Positions 20,802-33,157 are shown, counted from the first letter of the stretch. The stretch: DNA of 64,000 nucleotides from Pezicula radicicola (GCA_003008705.1 PDUO01000005.1:1305997-1369996); one strand, 5' to 3'. Numbers and translations: made by a program. Notes: a model not told the origin generated them from the sequence alone.

Positions 20802-22577
20802 TCATGAGGAGTCTTGTGTTGGTTTGGTGGAGGCGGGGATGCCTAGGTTCATTGGTCTTCTCCATTTCGCTCCGAATTTCTGAAGGACTAGGTATGTTGG
20901 GATGACTCCAAAGGTGCAAATTATTGCTTGGGCGGCGAAAGACCAGGTATAACCTAAGAGGCGTCAGTTTACTTAGGTGGGAAAGAGGTGTTTATGTGCG
21001 TGGCTTACCGGAAGCTTCGACCCAAATATTTATGAACCAAGGCTCAGCAAATGCTGAGAGCTGTATTTGACGTTAATAGGTGATTTTTTCAACTGTAAAT
21101 GAATTACTTACGTTGATGAGGACGGTGTAGAACGTGATGATGTCCATCGCGTGTTCATAGTAAGAGTCGACAATGTAATTCGACAAGGCAGTGTTGCCCA
21201 TTTGTAATCCCGCGCCAACTAAAAAGAATGAGTCAAGGCTCGGGTTTTAGGGGGAAGGAACTTACACAAGAAAAAGGCAATCTGCCCTGTAATCCAATGC
21301 CAATCGCGATCAATACTTAACCCCCAAACCACAAGGCCAATCGAACAAATAATAGCAGAAGGATACCCAAGATAAAGTCTCCACTCAGGTAACCTCACAC
21401 CACCATTTTTCTTCGCCATCCTAACCATCATCCAATCACTCAATCTCCCACTAACCAACAATTCCGCAACCACAGTACCCACGATCAAACCCGAGAAGAA
21501 TAAACCCTGGACTTGAAGTTTGTATGTAGCGTACGCAGCTGGTTCCATGGTGAGCAATGAGCAGATCCACCAATATTGGAAGTAAACGAAGGATAGTGTG
21601 CTGATTACCACGGTTGGGTAACCCCAGATCTTGGTTACTCGTAGGATTGTATCCCAGGGCTTAGGATGTACGACTCCTGGGATCTTGCTAACATAAAAGT
21701 AGCCTAGTTCTTTGGTTTTGGGGATCGATTCTGCTGCAAGGTTGCTTTCTTCTGAGGCGACGACCAGACCTCTTGGGAAGAGGGTTTCTGGTAGGAAACA
21801 ACATTCTAGGACCAGAAGGAAAGCGAAGAGAATTGTGACGTGGTAGGCGATCCAGTATTGGTCGACTGTTGCAATAAAGCCGCCAACTAGTAAAATAATA
21901 AGTACGGCTCTCTCTTAAATTCTCAAAGGTATTAGGTACTTACTGAAACCACCACAAAGTCCACCCAAATCAATAGCCATAACCCAAAGACCAATCCTGA
22001 ACCCGCGTTCATGTTCCCAAGAAAGATCATTAATAATGCTCAACCCCACAGTCGCAGCCGGACTAGCACCAATACCCTGAAAGAATCTAGCAGCCATATA
22101 CCCATTCAGAGAAATGCCATGTAAAGAAGTACAACCACTCGCAATAAGCGCAATACAAGTACCACCAATCATAACAATCCTCCTCCCATAAATATCAGCC
22201 AAAGCAGAACAGAAAAGCGGCCCTAATGCTAATCCTAAAGAAGGAATTGCAAATGACCAATTTACTTCGGTATATGTTGCATTGAATTGTTCTTGGAGTA
22301 AGGCGAATGATGGTATTGGTGCTGTTGTGAGATATGTGAAGAGGAAATATGCATAGCAGACTATTGATACGCAGATGTATTTTCGTGCTTTTGTCCAGTT
22401 TAGAGGGTCCATTGCGTCGTTTGTGGGGGTGGGTACTAGGGCGTTACCGAAGGGATCTAATCTTGCTGTCGATATTACTGGACCCTCATGTGAAGAACTG
22501 GGAACGAGAATCTCTCCTTTCTCGGCATCGTAGTTGGAAGGCTCATGAAGAGCGGTTTTTTCCTGTGCTTGGGCCAT
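20802..22577 (-). CDS. MFS transporter
   Basis: Five exons on minus: 22577-21944, 21886-21266, 21218-21112, 21060-21009, 20953-20802 (521 aa; introns 47-57 nt with GTAAGT/GTAAGC donors). The start at 22577 (MAQAQEKTAL) is preferred over in-frame upstream Mets. After a hydrophilic N-terminus come LDPFGN and DPLNWTKARKY, typical of fungal DHA-type carriers. Then follow TM helices and motif A (SALADIYGRR) between TM2 and TM3, FFQGIGASPAATVG, and a central loop (KIPGVVHPKPWDTILRVTKIWGYPTV) separating the two halves. About 12 TM segments in total. Predicted plasma-membrane transporter; the substrate cannot be deduced. Convergent with the Zn2Cys6 gene. Confidence 0.9.
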
Positions 22578-23567
22578 TATGAAGGAAAGGGTGGATTGCA
22601 ACACTGAGGAGAAGGAAGAAGTCTGTATTGGGAGGGCATTGTCTTCTTGTTTATATAATTCGTATGGGAGTTTGTTAAAGATAAGCAAGATTGACAGCCC
22701 TATCTTATCTCTTCTTATGGCGCATTGTGATGCTTTCTTGTCAACCGTGATGCTTGATGATGTATTTTCTTCACTAATATATTGACAGGGGGTTACAAAG
22801 TATCGGCTCACTGAAGGTTGTGTCAAAGCGGCGCTGTATATAAAAACCAATCCCTTAGTAATTCAATCCATTATATCAAAGTCAAACGGCGTCAAGGGCG
22901 TTAAATACTCCGAATGGGTTCTCAAATAATTCGAGTAGACGACCAGAGCTGTTTTCCACCAAAGGAAAACATCATCCAGAATGTGAATTTTATCCACGAT
23001 GCCGCTTTCTCGCTCCCGGCAATCAAATCTCGTCAGCCGGCAAGGGAAGCCCAATCTGGAAATTCCAAGAGACAGGCCAAAGAGACGTCTTCGACCCATC
23101 CACCTAGATCTCTTCAACATTCCCCTCCAGACTTCTATGCCTCAGCTCCCCGCATTACCAATCCAATGGACCAACAGCCATGTGTTAAAGGGCTCTCGCC
23201 GTTCCTTCGTCGGACTTTCCGTCGACCCTTCATACGTGATACATGATGCACATGGAAATCAAACGGGAAACGCTGGTGCACCAACTTAGCATGTGGTTGT
23301 CGTAAGTAAGAACGTGTCAGACGCAGCCTCTTTCACTTACGATCCGTAATTGAGGCTATACTTGAAGTAGTATCTTGAAGAGATGGATGACTTCAAGAGT
23401 GGTGCTGAGTTAAGAGGGGTACATAGTATACTGGTAGGATTCCATTTGTCATTTTGTATATTGGAGGAAGAGCTCATCCTGCCTGTACAGTAACAGATTC
23501 TTCATTCCCACTTTTTGTTTCTTGTCTTTCTTGTCTTCCACAGCTTTTGAAATAAGCAACTCTTACA
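22578..23567. promoter_or_regulatory. Intergenic region between divergent MFS transporter and HRI1
   Basis: About 1 kb. Two overlapping plus-strand ORFs (22914-23246, 22999-23289) have no recognisable motif and no coding-like bias, and I do not call them. Otherwise nothing seen; promoters of both flanking genes must lie here. Confidence 0.4.
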
Positions 23568-24271
23568 ATGGCAGGCCGAATCTCTACGCGTATTAGTCTT
23601 CGATGGGTGCCTGATGAAGCAGACGAGCCGACTGATACTCTGGTTTTCAATGTTGGAAGTTACTTTATTGATCTGCGGGTGTTGAAGAAGGATCACTCGA
23701 TTGATTGGGGTATGGCAGGAGTACGAGAGATTTTGAGCGAGAAACCTTGTATGTCTCCGTCTCTCAGAACCTTCTGAAATCTTAAGCTAACAACTGCGCA
23801 GTAAAATGCCGGTGGAACAAAGTCATAGATTCCCTCGGTGCAGCAGGTGAAGCAGACGAAGGAGCATTCGAACCACTCCCCAACGGTGACTCCCTCGAAA
23901 CAGGCTCAATGCCATGTCCAGAAAAGAACGACGCAATGACCGATTACGAAGAAGTATGGCGCGATGTAGAGATTCTTCCTGGTTCGAAACGTGCTTGGAT
24001 TATACAGAGTTTAGATGGGAAGACTTTCTTGGGTAGGATCGGTGGTTCTTATATGGCTATGTCGCAAGGTGAAGAAACGTCTTTCTCGGCAAGGAGAGAA
24101 GATTTGGAGAGTGTGGGTGGGAAGTGGAATACTAAGTATGCTCTTGGGGAGGTGGAGACTGTTCCTTCTATTGCTAGTTTTGATACGGAGGGTGAGGATG
24201 CTTGGGAGATTGGGAAGACGGTTTCGCTGGCGGGTAAGGAGTATATTGTGCGTGCTTCGGAGGAAATTTAA
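23568..24271 (+). CDS. HRI1: HRI1 family protein
   Basis: Two exons: 23568-23748 and 23802-24271 (216 aa); intron 53 nt, GTATGT...GCGCAG with a CTAAC branch site. Matches the Hri1 family: N-terminal ISTRISLRW, EPTDTLVFNVGSYFIDLRV, CRWNKVIDSLG, then EGAFEPLPNGDSLETGSMPCP, TDYEEVWRD and IGGSYMAMSQ. Hri1 is a two-domain lipocalin-like protein of about 240 aa found across fungi. In yeast it has been reported to interact with Hrr25 and Sec72-linked machinery, and its biochemical role is unknown. Length and order of motifs are complete. The start has A at -3 (ACAATGG). Confidence 0.9.
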
Positions 24272-24525
24272 GTAATCAATCGAAGACTTTACATGCACCA
24301 TGCTAAGTTAGTTATGCAAATGCCCTCAGTTCGTAATCCGATGTCCGCCAATGTAACAGTTGACAACAGTATGGTCTTGAAGCGCATCGATGGCAATGGA
24401 TACGAGGCGAGTTAAGCTGGTCCCCACGCTTATGACCACGACTTACCATTCATAGAAGAACCACAAATCTCACTTTTGTTAAAACAAATACATGTACATT
24501 ATTACTACAGAAGCCACTCGTTCAA

Positions 24526-26704
24526 CTACTCAACGTCTGGCATCTCCGCATCATCATTGCTATCTTCGGCATTGACGCTCTCCTCATCTTCCTCCTCGCT
24601 GTCTCCCTCTCCGTTTACATTGTTACCGTTGCCCGCAGCACCCGACGAAGATACCCCGGCCATACCAGTAGCACCCGACGAAGCGCCACTAGAACCACTG
24701 CCAACCTCGACCAAAGCAGCATCAACAGTCTGTGCAATGACCGGCCACTTCTTTGACATGTTTGCAATAGCAGCACCAGAACGATTCGGAACAGTCGTAT
24801 CTTTAGTCGACGTCTTTCCAGCGGCCGACATGACCTTGCTACCGTCCTTCTGAATCTCTCGAGCCGCAAGAGCTGATCCCTTGGGAAGCTTCTGTCCGGA
24901 GACTGTCTTGTTGAACTTCTGGCTAATGGCTTCGAAGTCCTTGAACGAAGGAGCGGTCTTCGTCTTGATGACGTGCTCCTTGATGAGTCTCTGGGTTGCT
25001 TGTTGCTCGGTAACGCTCCATGCTTGTCGAGACTCTTTGGCATGGCCATCACCTAAAATTGACCGTTAGTCTTACTCTGTGCGAGGCAAATAGAAGAAAC
25101 TTACCACGACGATTCAGTCGACGGTTCAAGATTTGTCGACGCCAACGGTTTGCTGCCGAAATGCTCTCTGGGTTATCCATATTGAGAGTTCCTGGATAAG
25201 TGTATGTATAAGCTTTCTTTTGCTTAGTTTTCTTATCCGTTTCCGTAGACTTCAACACCAACGTCGTCTTGGCCTCCTCCGCCGCCTTGTCCGCCTCCTT
25301 CTTAACCTTCTTGATGGGTGTCTCGTCAATGTGGCCATTGTCGGCCCATTTGAAAAGGGTTCCCTTTGGTGTAACAGGTGTATGGAGGTGGCGGTTTGGC
25401 TATTATTCGTTCGTTAGTTATTGTGATCAAAATTGTTTACTGAGGCAGAGGGAAGTAATTCTGATCTTGATGTAATGAAGAAATAGATGGGGAACAAGAG
25501 GAGAACTTACTGTGCTAGTGTTTGGCGCTGCTGTTGTCTCGTTGTCAGAAGACTCCTCGTTGCTACTGTCCTCTGAATTCGAATCGTCTTCGCTCTCTTC
25601 TTCCTTGCCAGTCTCTTTCTTAGCAGGCTCCTTTCCCTTGTTAGCGGCCTCATCGTTTTGCTCGTCCTTTACCTCCGAGTCGTCGCTACCAACCTCTTCG
25701 CCATGCTCAGACTTATTACTAGTGCTAGACTCAGAGGTTTCAGCTCCATTCAAGGTTGGAGATGTTGGGCCTGAAGATGAGCCTCCACGTAAGGTAGGAC
25801 TTGATGCCGGGATTTCAGTGGAGCCTAACGTAGGACTTGAAGCTAGAGCTGGTTCCGCTGAAACAGTGCTCGAGGCTGATGTTGGTTCCAGATCTCGAGT
25901 TACTGTGGAACCATCATTCATACGCAGCTGAATAACTAAGTAAGCTACATTCAATTACTTGGAGACAGGACTTAAGACTTACAACTACACCAGCCATAGG
26001 AATCATTTCGCCATCCTCTTCATCACTCTCAGAGTCCTCAGCATTCTCCATTGGCCGAGCCACTTCTCTCTCCGCCCAAGCAGCAAGTGCTGCGCCCATG
26101 CGGGCTATAGCTGCTGCTCTAGATCGAGCGGCACGCAGTTGCTGGATCACTAAGTTAGCTATGGTTAATAAAAAAGTGGGCTTGAGACTTACAGAAATTT
26201 GGTCTTGAGCAGTAGTAGCTGCTAGTGCTACTGCTGCTGGTGCTGCTGCTGGTGCTACTGCTGCACTAGGTGCAGTGGAGGATGTAGCTGCGGTTTGTTG
26301 CTGGATCACTAAGTTAGCCATAGTTAATGAGATATTGGACGTAGTACTTACAGCGTTTTGCTCTGGAGCAGTCCAGCCTGACGTATCATTGCCCGTAGCT
26401 GTAGTTGTGGCTGTAGGGCGATTGGCACTCAACTAAATCACCGAGTTAGCTATAGCTACTTAAAAGAGTGGACATAACTTACAGGAGCAAGGTGTGGTAC
26501 GCCTCCGTAAGGCTCAATCTCACGTCTGCCAAACCCTTCCGGCGCCTCGACTCCTGGTGGGAAGCTGTCAGAGGTCAATGGAGGCTCACACCATCCACCT
26601 GGTACCAGGGGAGCTTGGTCTTGTGTTTCCTCCTGATTCGCCTGGCGGTGAAAGGATTGGCGGTTGTTAGGAGTGTTACGAGCGTTTCTGTTGTTTCCCG
26701 ACAT
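24526..26704 (-). CDS. Orphan low-complexity nuclear-like protein with duplicated introns
   Basis: Seven exons on minus: 26704-26483, 26432-26352, 26300-26193, 26141-25983, 25927-25511, 25399-25105, 25052-24526 (602 aa). No known domain recognised. Exons 2-4 encode Ala/Thr-rich repeats; exon 5 is Ser/Glu/Asp-rich with repeated SSPTL motifs; exon 6 has a Lys-rich helix and RWRRQILNRRLNRRG. Exon 7 starts helical (SRQAWSVTEQQATQRLIKEHV...SFKDFEAISQKFN), somewhat like a Myb/helical DNA-binding module, and ends acidic. Exons 2, 3, 4 and 5 are all multiples of three in phase 0, so skipping keeps the frame. Introns 1-4 (50-55 nt) are similar to each other; introns 2 and 3 are both 51 nt, free of stops in frame and share GCTAACTTAGTGATCCAG. 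Upstream lies a repeated leader region. Confidence 0.7.
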
Positions 26705-28210
26705 TGTTTCTAATGAGAAGGAGTCTATCTGTAAGTGTTAGACTTTTCGTTCAATGAGCTCAACACAAAACAAAGAAAAATCGACTAACATAGGAAGCAG
26801 CAGCGCCGTATGACAACTCATCAACGCCGCACACCAATACCCTTCTTCGAATCTCATCAACTCGAAGTCGCCTCGCTAAACAAGTCCAGGTCCAAGTCCA
26901 GTACCACAACTTAGTAGTAGAAAAACAAAGAATAAGGTACGCAACTTGCAATGAGAGACAGAAGGTAAATATCTGGGTGAGGTGTAAGGTATGACAACTT
27001 GTCAATGGTACGGTGCGCAACAATATCCTTCTTCCAATGTCGACTCAAGGTCGCTTCGCTAAGCGAGCGCAATGAGCTCAAGTCCAGTACCACTACTTAG
27101 TGGTGAGAGGACAAGGAACAAAGAGCACGTCTTGCGATGAGGTATCTGGAGAATATGGTGTGCGTATTTGGGTTGTGAGGAGATGGTGGTGGTGATGGTG
27201 TAGTGCAAGAAAGTCGAGTGTTTGGGTAGGTGGTTGTGAATGTTTGGTTTGGGGAAAGAAAGGGAGAGGAAAGGAGTTATGCGCCGGAGATATTATGAAC
27301 ACTGTGGTTGAAGGGAGAAGGTGCGGACTTACTGCACTTTTGTGAAGAGGTATGAAAGTGTGTTGGACCTTGTTGCGAGTTAGTTGTGGGTGTTCGGTTT
27401 GTATTTCTGAGAGGGAAGGTAATAGCGAGTGAGTTGAAGGAAGAGGCAGTAATATCGCACAGCGAAATGACTTGGTGCGGTTTGGGGTGCGCCGAGGCGG
27501 GTGTAACTAGCTGTGCTTGAGGAGAAAAAGGCGCCGACTTACTTTTCGTGGGTGTAGGCTTGAAGACTGTTCTCTGTGTTGTTGATAGAAATTAGCTTTG
27601 CCTTTTAAGAGTTGTTTAATGTGAAGTTGTTGTTGTTTTGTTGTATGAAGGTAAAAGAAGAGTTGTGGATTATGGAGTTTGGGAAGAAGTAGAGGAAGAG
27701 GTCGAGGAAGTAAGTGAAAAAATTTCGCGCTAAGGAAGCTGGTAGCTAGTGCGAGGAGGGGGTGGTGAATGGAGGAAATAAAACTCAGTGTTGTTCGTAG
27801 CCTTGGTATGTTTCGGGGCGCGTTGAGGAGGTAGAGAGAAAGGGGAGGACTTACTGTGATTCTTCTCGAGATATCGAGAGTTTTCTATTCTGTTTTCTGG
27901 AGGTTGGAATTTGTTTTGATATCGTGAGGGGATTGAATGCAGCGATCGGGATGTATGTTGCGGTGTGTTGTGTACTGTGCGTATGAATGGGAAAGAAAGG
28001 TTGTGGATTGTGGGAAGAGGAAGAGCAACTTATTTGGGGAGATAGGACGGAATTTCGCGCTAAGTGAGGTTGGTGGTGGTGAATAGAGAGTTGCAAAACT
28101 CGGGGCGCGCCGTACTTGGAGATAAGTTATTTTAAGTGGCTAGGAGAAGGTCGAGGTCGAGGAAGGGTCAAATAAAATAGTGCTAAGCGAGGGAGTAAGT
28201 TGTGAATGCC
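26705..28210 (-). repeat. Degenerate tandem repeats in the leader/promoter of the duplicated-intron gene
   Basis: Two units of about 190 bp (about 26795-26990 and 26990-27150) share CTTCTTC, TCGCTTCGCTAA-like, AAGTCCAGTACCAC and CTTAGTAGT-like words. Further upstream, three to four more degenerate units of 200-310 bp each end in a purine-rich block followed by GGACTTACT. Those units share TTGTGGATT, AATTTCGCGCTAAG and GGGGCGCGC-like words. On minus, ACTTACT reads AGTAAGT, a consensus splice donor, at about 27332, 27542 and 27854. A good acceptor (CACTTACAG) lies 27 bases before the ATG at about 26732. The region could therefore carry several alternative first exons. Confidence 0.55.
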
Positions 28211-29064
28211 AACGACTAAACTTTAGTGTTTTTCTTAATGGAGGATTTTATATATAAGCATGATTTAGCTAAAGTATTGTTCTTAATAGTTGCAATAGAT
28301 TATGAAGCTTTTTCTAACAACCCATTTTATAATGCCTTAATTATTCGACGGTGGCATTTCCTCGCTTAGCCCAATGGCATAAAATGACAAAGAGAAAACG
28401 AATATTATTGCGCTTTTAGGGCACATATTGGGTTCCATAAGCTTCGTGGCTCGGTCATAAGGTGGTAGTTTCTCAATAGTCTACTGGTCTTCAGCTTGTC
28501 CTTTATATACTTTCCTACGTGACTTGAATCTGGCATGAATGGACTAGTAGGCGACAGGCATGTTTAGAACTTTCTATGCATGGCATCACATCATCCTTAA
28601 GGTCTTCCATATTGTCCAATTAGATTACGTTTCAGTGACCCCCTGAACGAAAGTCTAAGATTTCAAAGTGGTTGTGCCATCGTCACAATCTTGAGGACAA
28701 CAGTTTCTTAAATACCTACAATCTACAAACAACTCTGAAAAGGCGAATTGTGTGCAAACAAAGCACGAGATCGTTAAAAAGCAAATGAAATTAGCATACA
28801 CAAAGTTTTCTACCTCAACTTATAAAACAACAAACATAACGTTTCAAGTGATGCGACTATTGTCAAAAGAGGGAAGAGCCGTAAACCCCAAAACAAAAAC
28901 ATCACCTGTTCGTTCCAGTACAAACAGAATTAGAAGCACAAACAAAACCAACCACCCCTCTGCAACATTGACAGCGAAGCCAAGCTCCCTTCCCAAGTCC
29001 ACGATGATGCAAGCTAAACTAGCAAACAAAGCTTTTGCCATCCTCCTCTCCTAGACATCAACAA
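28211..29064. other. Intergenic region
   Basis: About 850 bp, AT-rich at 28230-28350. The ORF at 28752-29054 (100 codons, Lys/Thr/Ser-rich) lacks recognisable features and probably lies in the 3' flank of the SAP-domain gene. Nothing else supported. Confidence 0.4.
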
Positions 29065-31105
29065 TCACTCAACAACACAAACATGAATCACTGCATTTTC
29101 TCCGTCCAAATTCCTAGCCACACATCTTTCTCCCATTTTAATCCTCCACATTCCATTCTCAGAGACCCCAAACTTAAGAGATTGTGTTCCGAGAGTTACA
29201 TGTACCTTCCCCCTAGCAACCGAGCAGATTCGAAGAGACATTGCTTGTGTATCGAAGAGGTGGGATGTCTCTGGTTTGATGGTGTGGATTTGGAAGGTTA
29301 CGTTGGAGATTTTAATGCCTTTGAGACGGTTGGTAATGTAGCGGGATGCGAAGGCTATGTCTGTGAGTGGTATTGTGTTAGTATAGTTTTGGTAAGAGGT
29401 GTATGTAGTCATTGCGAGGTTAGGTCAGTGTTATAAATCTCCATATTTGATAGTGCAATCTCACTATCTAAATGTGCCTGGGGGGCTTGATAGCCTTGCT
29501 CTTGAGATTTAGGTACTTACTTTCTTCGATTTCTTCATCGTCATCCACGTTCTCGTCAACCTTGACATGTCCACGAAACCGTCCTGGTTTGATTTCCCAG
29601 CTCTCGGCAGTGATCTTACTCTGAGCCTTTAGCCATCGCGATACAGCTTCAGTCTTCTCTTGTACAATAATTGGCTTACGAGCGAGCGATTTTCCCTTTG
29701 GTTGAGGAATTTCGGTTCCAGGTGTTAACTTGGAAGGGCGAGACCATCGTTCTCGCTTCTTCATCAAAGGTTCATCGTCCCAGAACGAATCCATGTCGAG
29801 CGTCGTCATCTCCTTAAATAAATCCTTTCGTAAGTTTGCTACTGCGGATTCAAGCCCACCCGCACCTGTGGCGTCTGGTTCAGGTTGTACTTTCTCAAGA
29901 CGCGCGACAAGTTTTTCCTTATTGCCAGATTTCGGAAGGCCTTGCTTCTCGAGTTCCTCTTTCAGCTGTAATATCGAGAACGACTCCCATCCTCCTTCTG
30001 TTTGTAACTTTGCCTCGGCGGATTTCTTGGATGCTTTGCCCTTGCCTTCTTTGCTCTTTTCTTTCTTCGCCTCGATAACGCTGGCCGGCTTAGTCTCGAT
30101 CTCGGTAGACTCTTTTACTGGAGTGACCTTTCGATTCTTGTCCTTTTTCGCCTTGGTAGGCTTCCCTTTCATCTTAGTATCAGCCAGAGAGACTTTGACC
30201 TTCTTGGTTTTGGCCACTTTGGCAGGCGCCTCTTTGATTTCTGTAGATGCTGGCTTTTCGGCAACGGGTTGTTGTTTCTTTTCTGACCTCTTGAGCTCCT
30301 TTCCCTTACGAGTCTTCTTGCTTCTCGAAGAATATCCATTGTTCTCTATAGATTTCTCCAAGTTCTCAGTACCTGTCTGCTCACCACCTTTCTTGGCACC
30401 AGCTTTGACGATGCTCTGAAGAAGAACATCTTGATAAGCGCCAAGACCTGGTATCTTGGAAAGAGTTGCAATTGTACCGGTGTTTGCCGAAAGTTCTTGA
30501 TCTGTCGGTTCTCCAAGATTCGTCTTGGACTTCTTGATCTTAGTCTTGACCCCGCGCTCCATCACCAACTCTTCATCAGGCTGACGCTTCTCGTCCGAGT
30601 CCTTCTTATGCTTCCTCAGTTTCCTCCGTGCACTCTGCTCTTCATCTCGCTCCAAGCCATTCTCATGGTGCGACTTGCGCTTCTTCTTTCGTGCCTTCGT
30701 ATCGGTTCTCTCTCCAGTGCCATCCCCATCATGCTCATCCTCACCACGAGACTTGCGCTTTTTATCCTTCATCTTCTTCTCATTCTTTTCCAACTTCTGT
30801 TCACTCTGCAGTGAATGACCAGATCTCGGTCGATTTTGGGATCCGTACATCGCGTCGAGGAGGGCTACCGAGTCTATGGAGAAGGTGTTGGTGTAAGTTT
30901 TCTTCGGTATATCTCGTCCCCAGCTCTTCTCCAGCGCGTCATGAGGGGTCGAGTGCAAAGCTGCAGGATTAGAATTTTCGGGGTCGCGACGGTTTGGAGA
31001 AATCGTCTTTGCAAAGATGGTAAACGTCAAGTCAACAAATGCGTTATAGTACACGATGGCCGCAGCCTCGCGTATTTCAACACCAGCTCCGCCAACAGAA
31101 ATCAC
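29065..31105 (-). CDS. SAP-domain protein with a CENP-C/Mif2-like cupin C-terminus
   Basis: Two exons on minus: 31105-29521 and 29360-29065 (626 aa). The donor is GTAAGTACC right after DDDEEIEE, and the CACTCACAG acceptor keeps the frame. The start is uncertain: the first Met (31105) gives a non-conserved-looking N-terminus, and Met86 at 30850 (MYGSQNRPRSG) is an alternative. The N-terminal half is Lys-rich and highly charged, with several NLS-like clusters. Residues about 371-406 (GGWESFSILQLKEELEKQGL...LVARLEK) form a SAP motif, a DNA-binding helix-turn-helix. The last exon (VARGKVHVTLG, FGVSENGMWRIKMGERCVARN) reads like the cupin dimerisation fold of CENP-C/Mif2. It lacks the Mif2 CENP-C motif, so it is not an obvious Mif2. 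Probably nuclear and chromatin-associated. Confidence 0.7.
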
Positions 31106-33157
31106 TTAACAAGAGCAGCCTCACGAATGCTGCCTGAAAATAAAAAAGATGAATACCTGAATTCTGTTCTATTGAAGTTTATTATTTGTATGATACAATA
31201 AATGCTCCAAGGAAAAAGAGTGCCGACTGAAAGCTGGCAATAAACTTCATCCCATATAACCATTCTACTTACGGTACCTAATGTACTCCCCGTATCTCCC
31301 TTCTCCAATTATAATGGAGATTACGCTAACTCGACTTGATGAGATAGGAGCCATCAAGTGTAGTTAACGGAAGACACTTTGATTTTTATGTTGTGCTACC
31401 TTGAGATAGAACAATCGATTTCATGTCAAGGAAGATCCAGAACTTTGAAATTACATAGCCCTACCAAGCTTCGACGACTAGTCAAGTTCGCTGGAGTCAC
31501 TCGGTCAGTTGATTAGCACAGTTCCCCAAGATCTTTCTGACCTTTGATATCAAGGAATGTTCAGGGATTCAAAAAAGTCTAGGATTTTACATTTGGAAAC
31601 AATGTCACAAGGTCTTTATTGGTAAGCATGCAATAGTTTAGAGTAAAGGAACGAATTCTTTTCTTTGAAATCTACAACAGATAAAATTAACAACAAAGTT
31701 AATCCTAACAACGTGATTTTTAGACGCCACAAAAGCATGTTTCGCAACATAGGTAGCTTGTGTGAAGATGTTCGCGACCGGCTTGACGCTAGGACCGTGA
31801 TCAAGGGAATGCCACAACTGTGTTGATTCTCATGCTCTTCTTACTCTTGGGTTCTGGTTTCTTTACGGGTGAGGTCTGTCTCTTCATCCTCAATACGGTT
31901 ACGTCTGTAAGTGCGGTCACCTTTGTAAGTACGATTACATCTACAAGTCTTGCATCTACTCCTAGTAGAGATCTGCCGTGTAGGGGACTCTCTTAAACGA
32001 CGGCGGTTCTAGTCTTACTATTGGAAGGAAATCTCTTATTATTCATTGAAATTTGTTGAGGTCCTCTGTAAATTAACAGCTTTAGATAAGTACATATCTC
32101 CTGTATCAACTACTCCCTATCCACAAATCAAAACAATACATCTCATCTTCACCAAAGCAAATCCATGTACTGTATCCCTAACTTTTTATAAGTATGGCTA
32201 TACTCATCCTACTAACTCCAATCCCTATTCTAGCAAAGACAATACACTAAAAACTCACAATGTACTATACAGAATTCCCACCACCAAATAAACGCAAACC
32301 TTCCTTCCTTTCATGCTCCGAAATGGCCCTTTAAACTGAGTAGACTTAAATATCGGACAACGAGTTCTTTTATTATTTTAAATTTAAAGCTTAAACTACA
32401 GCTCTATTGTCAACATACTTCAACTCAACGAATCTAATCTCTACGTTATCTGTGACTACGGCACTGATAGAGGTTACCAGTAATTGTAGGAGTTGGAATT
32501 TAGATTCAGATTTGGAAGTGTTAGTGGAATTTCCTTGGAATTTCGTTTCGCTGTCCAGGATTTGGATTTGTTCTTTGTTGAACGGAGTGCGTGCTGAGAT
32601 CTATTGTATAGTGCAACGTAGAGAGTATTTAGGAAATACCGCTAGGGACCATGACTTGCTCATGGATTCTTTCTGATTTCTATACTGCAAAGCATCAGGA
32701 TTAAATGTTTGAGGTTTCAAGGAGATGAATATGTACTTGAAGTTCAAAATTGAGAAGTGTTCAACAGGTCCAGTGCTTTTGGAGCGAAGTCATGTGGCCT
32801 ACTCTGGAAGTTCCTATACCACTTGATGCTTCCCAACCATGCAAGGAGACATCGTCCGAGGCAGCAACTACACAAATAAAAACTGTACGGAGACTTGTAA
32901 CTAAGAATCTAATGGCAAAAGCTTGCAGTGATGCTGATTTGTATTGTTAGGTTGTTATCTAACGCCCATCATTGAAGGTAAAGAAGAGGGACGATAGCAA
33001 ATAAAAAAGAGACCAAGTGAAGGAGGTCATTAATACAAAGCTCCGAGGATGTCTGTCCTCAGGATTTCCCTTTCCCTTCCATGAAACGAACGCCATGTGT
33101 AACCATAAGCCATTAATTCATGCCTGCATCTCCATCGTGCTATCATGTGTTGAATGA
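31106..33157. other. Intergenic, partly AT-rich
   Basis: About 2 kb with only short, unconvincing ORFs. AT-rich around 31130-31200 and 31600-32400. No repeat, RNA gene or remnant recognised. Confidence 0.45.

Noticed and set aside
22914..23289. Two overlapping plus ORFs (110 and 96 codons)
   Set aside because: No recognisable features and mutually exclusive frames in a promoter region.
29730..30419. 229-codon plus-strand ORF
   Set aside because: Antisense shadow of the SAP-domain gene; hydrophobic composition results from reversed Lys/Glu codons.
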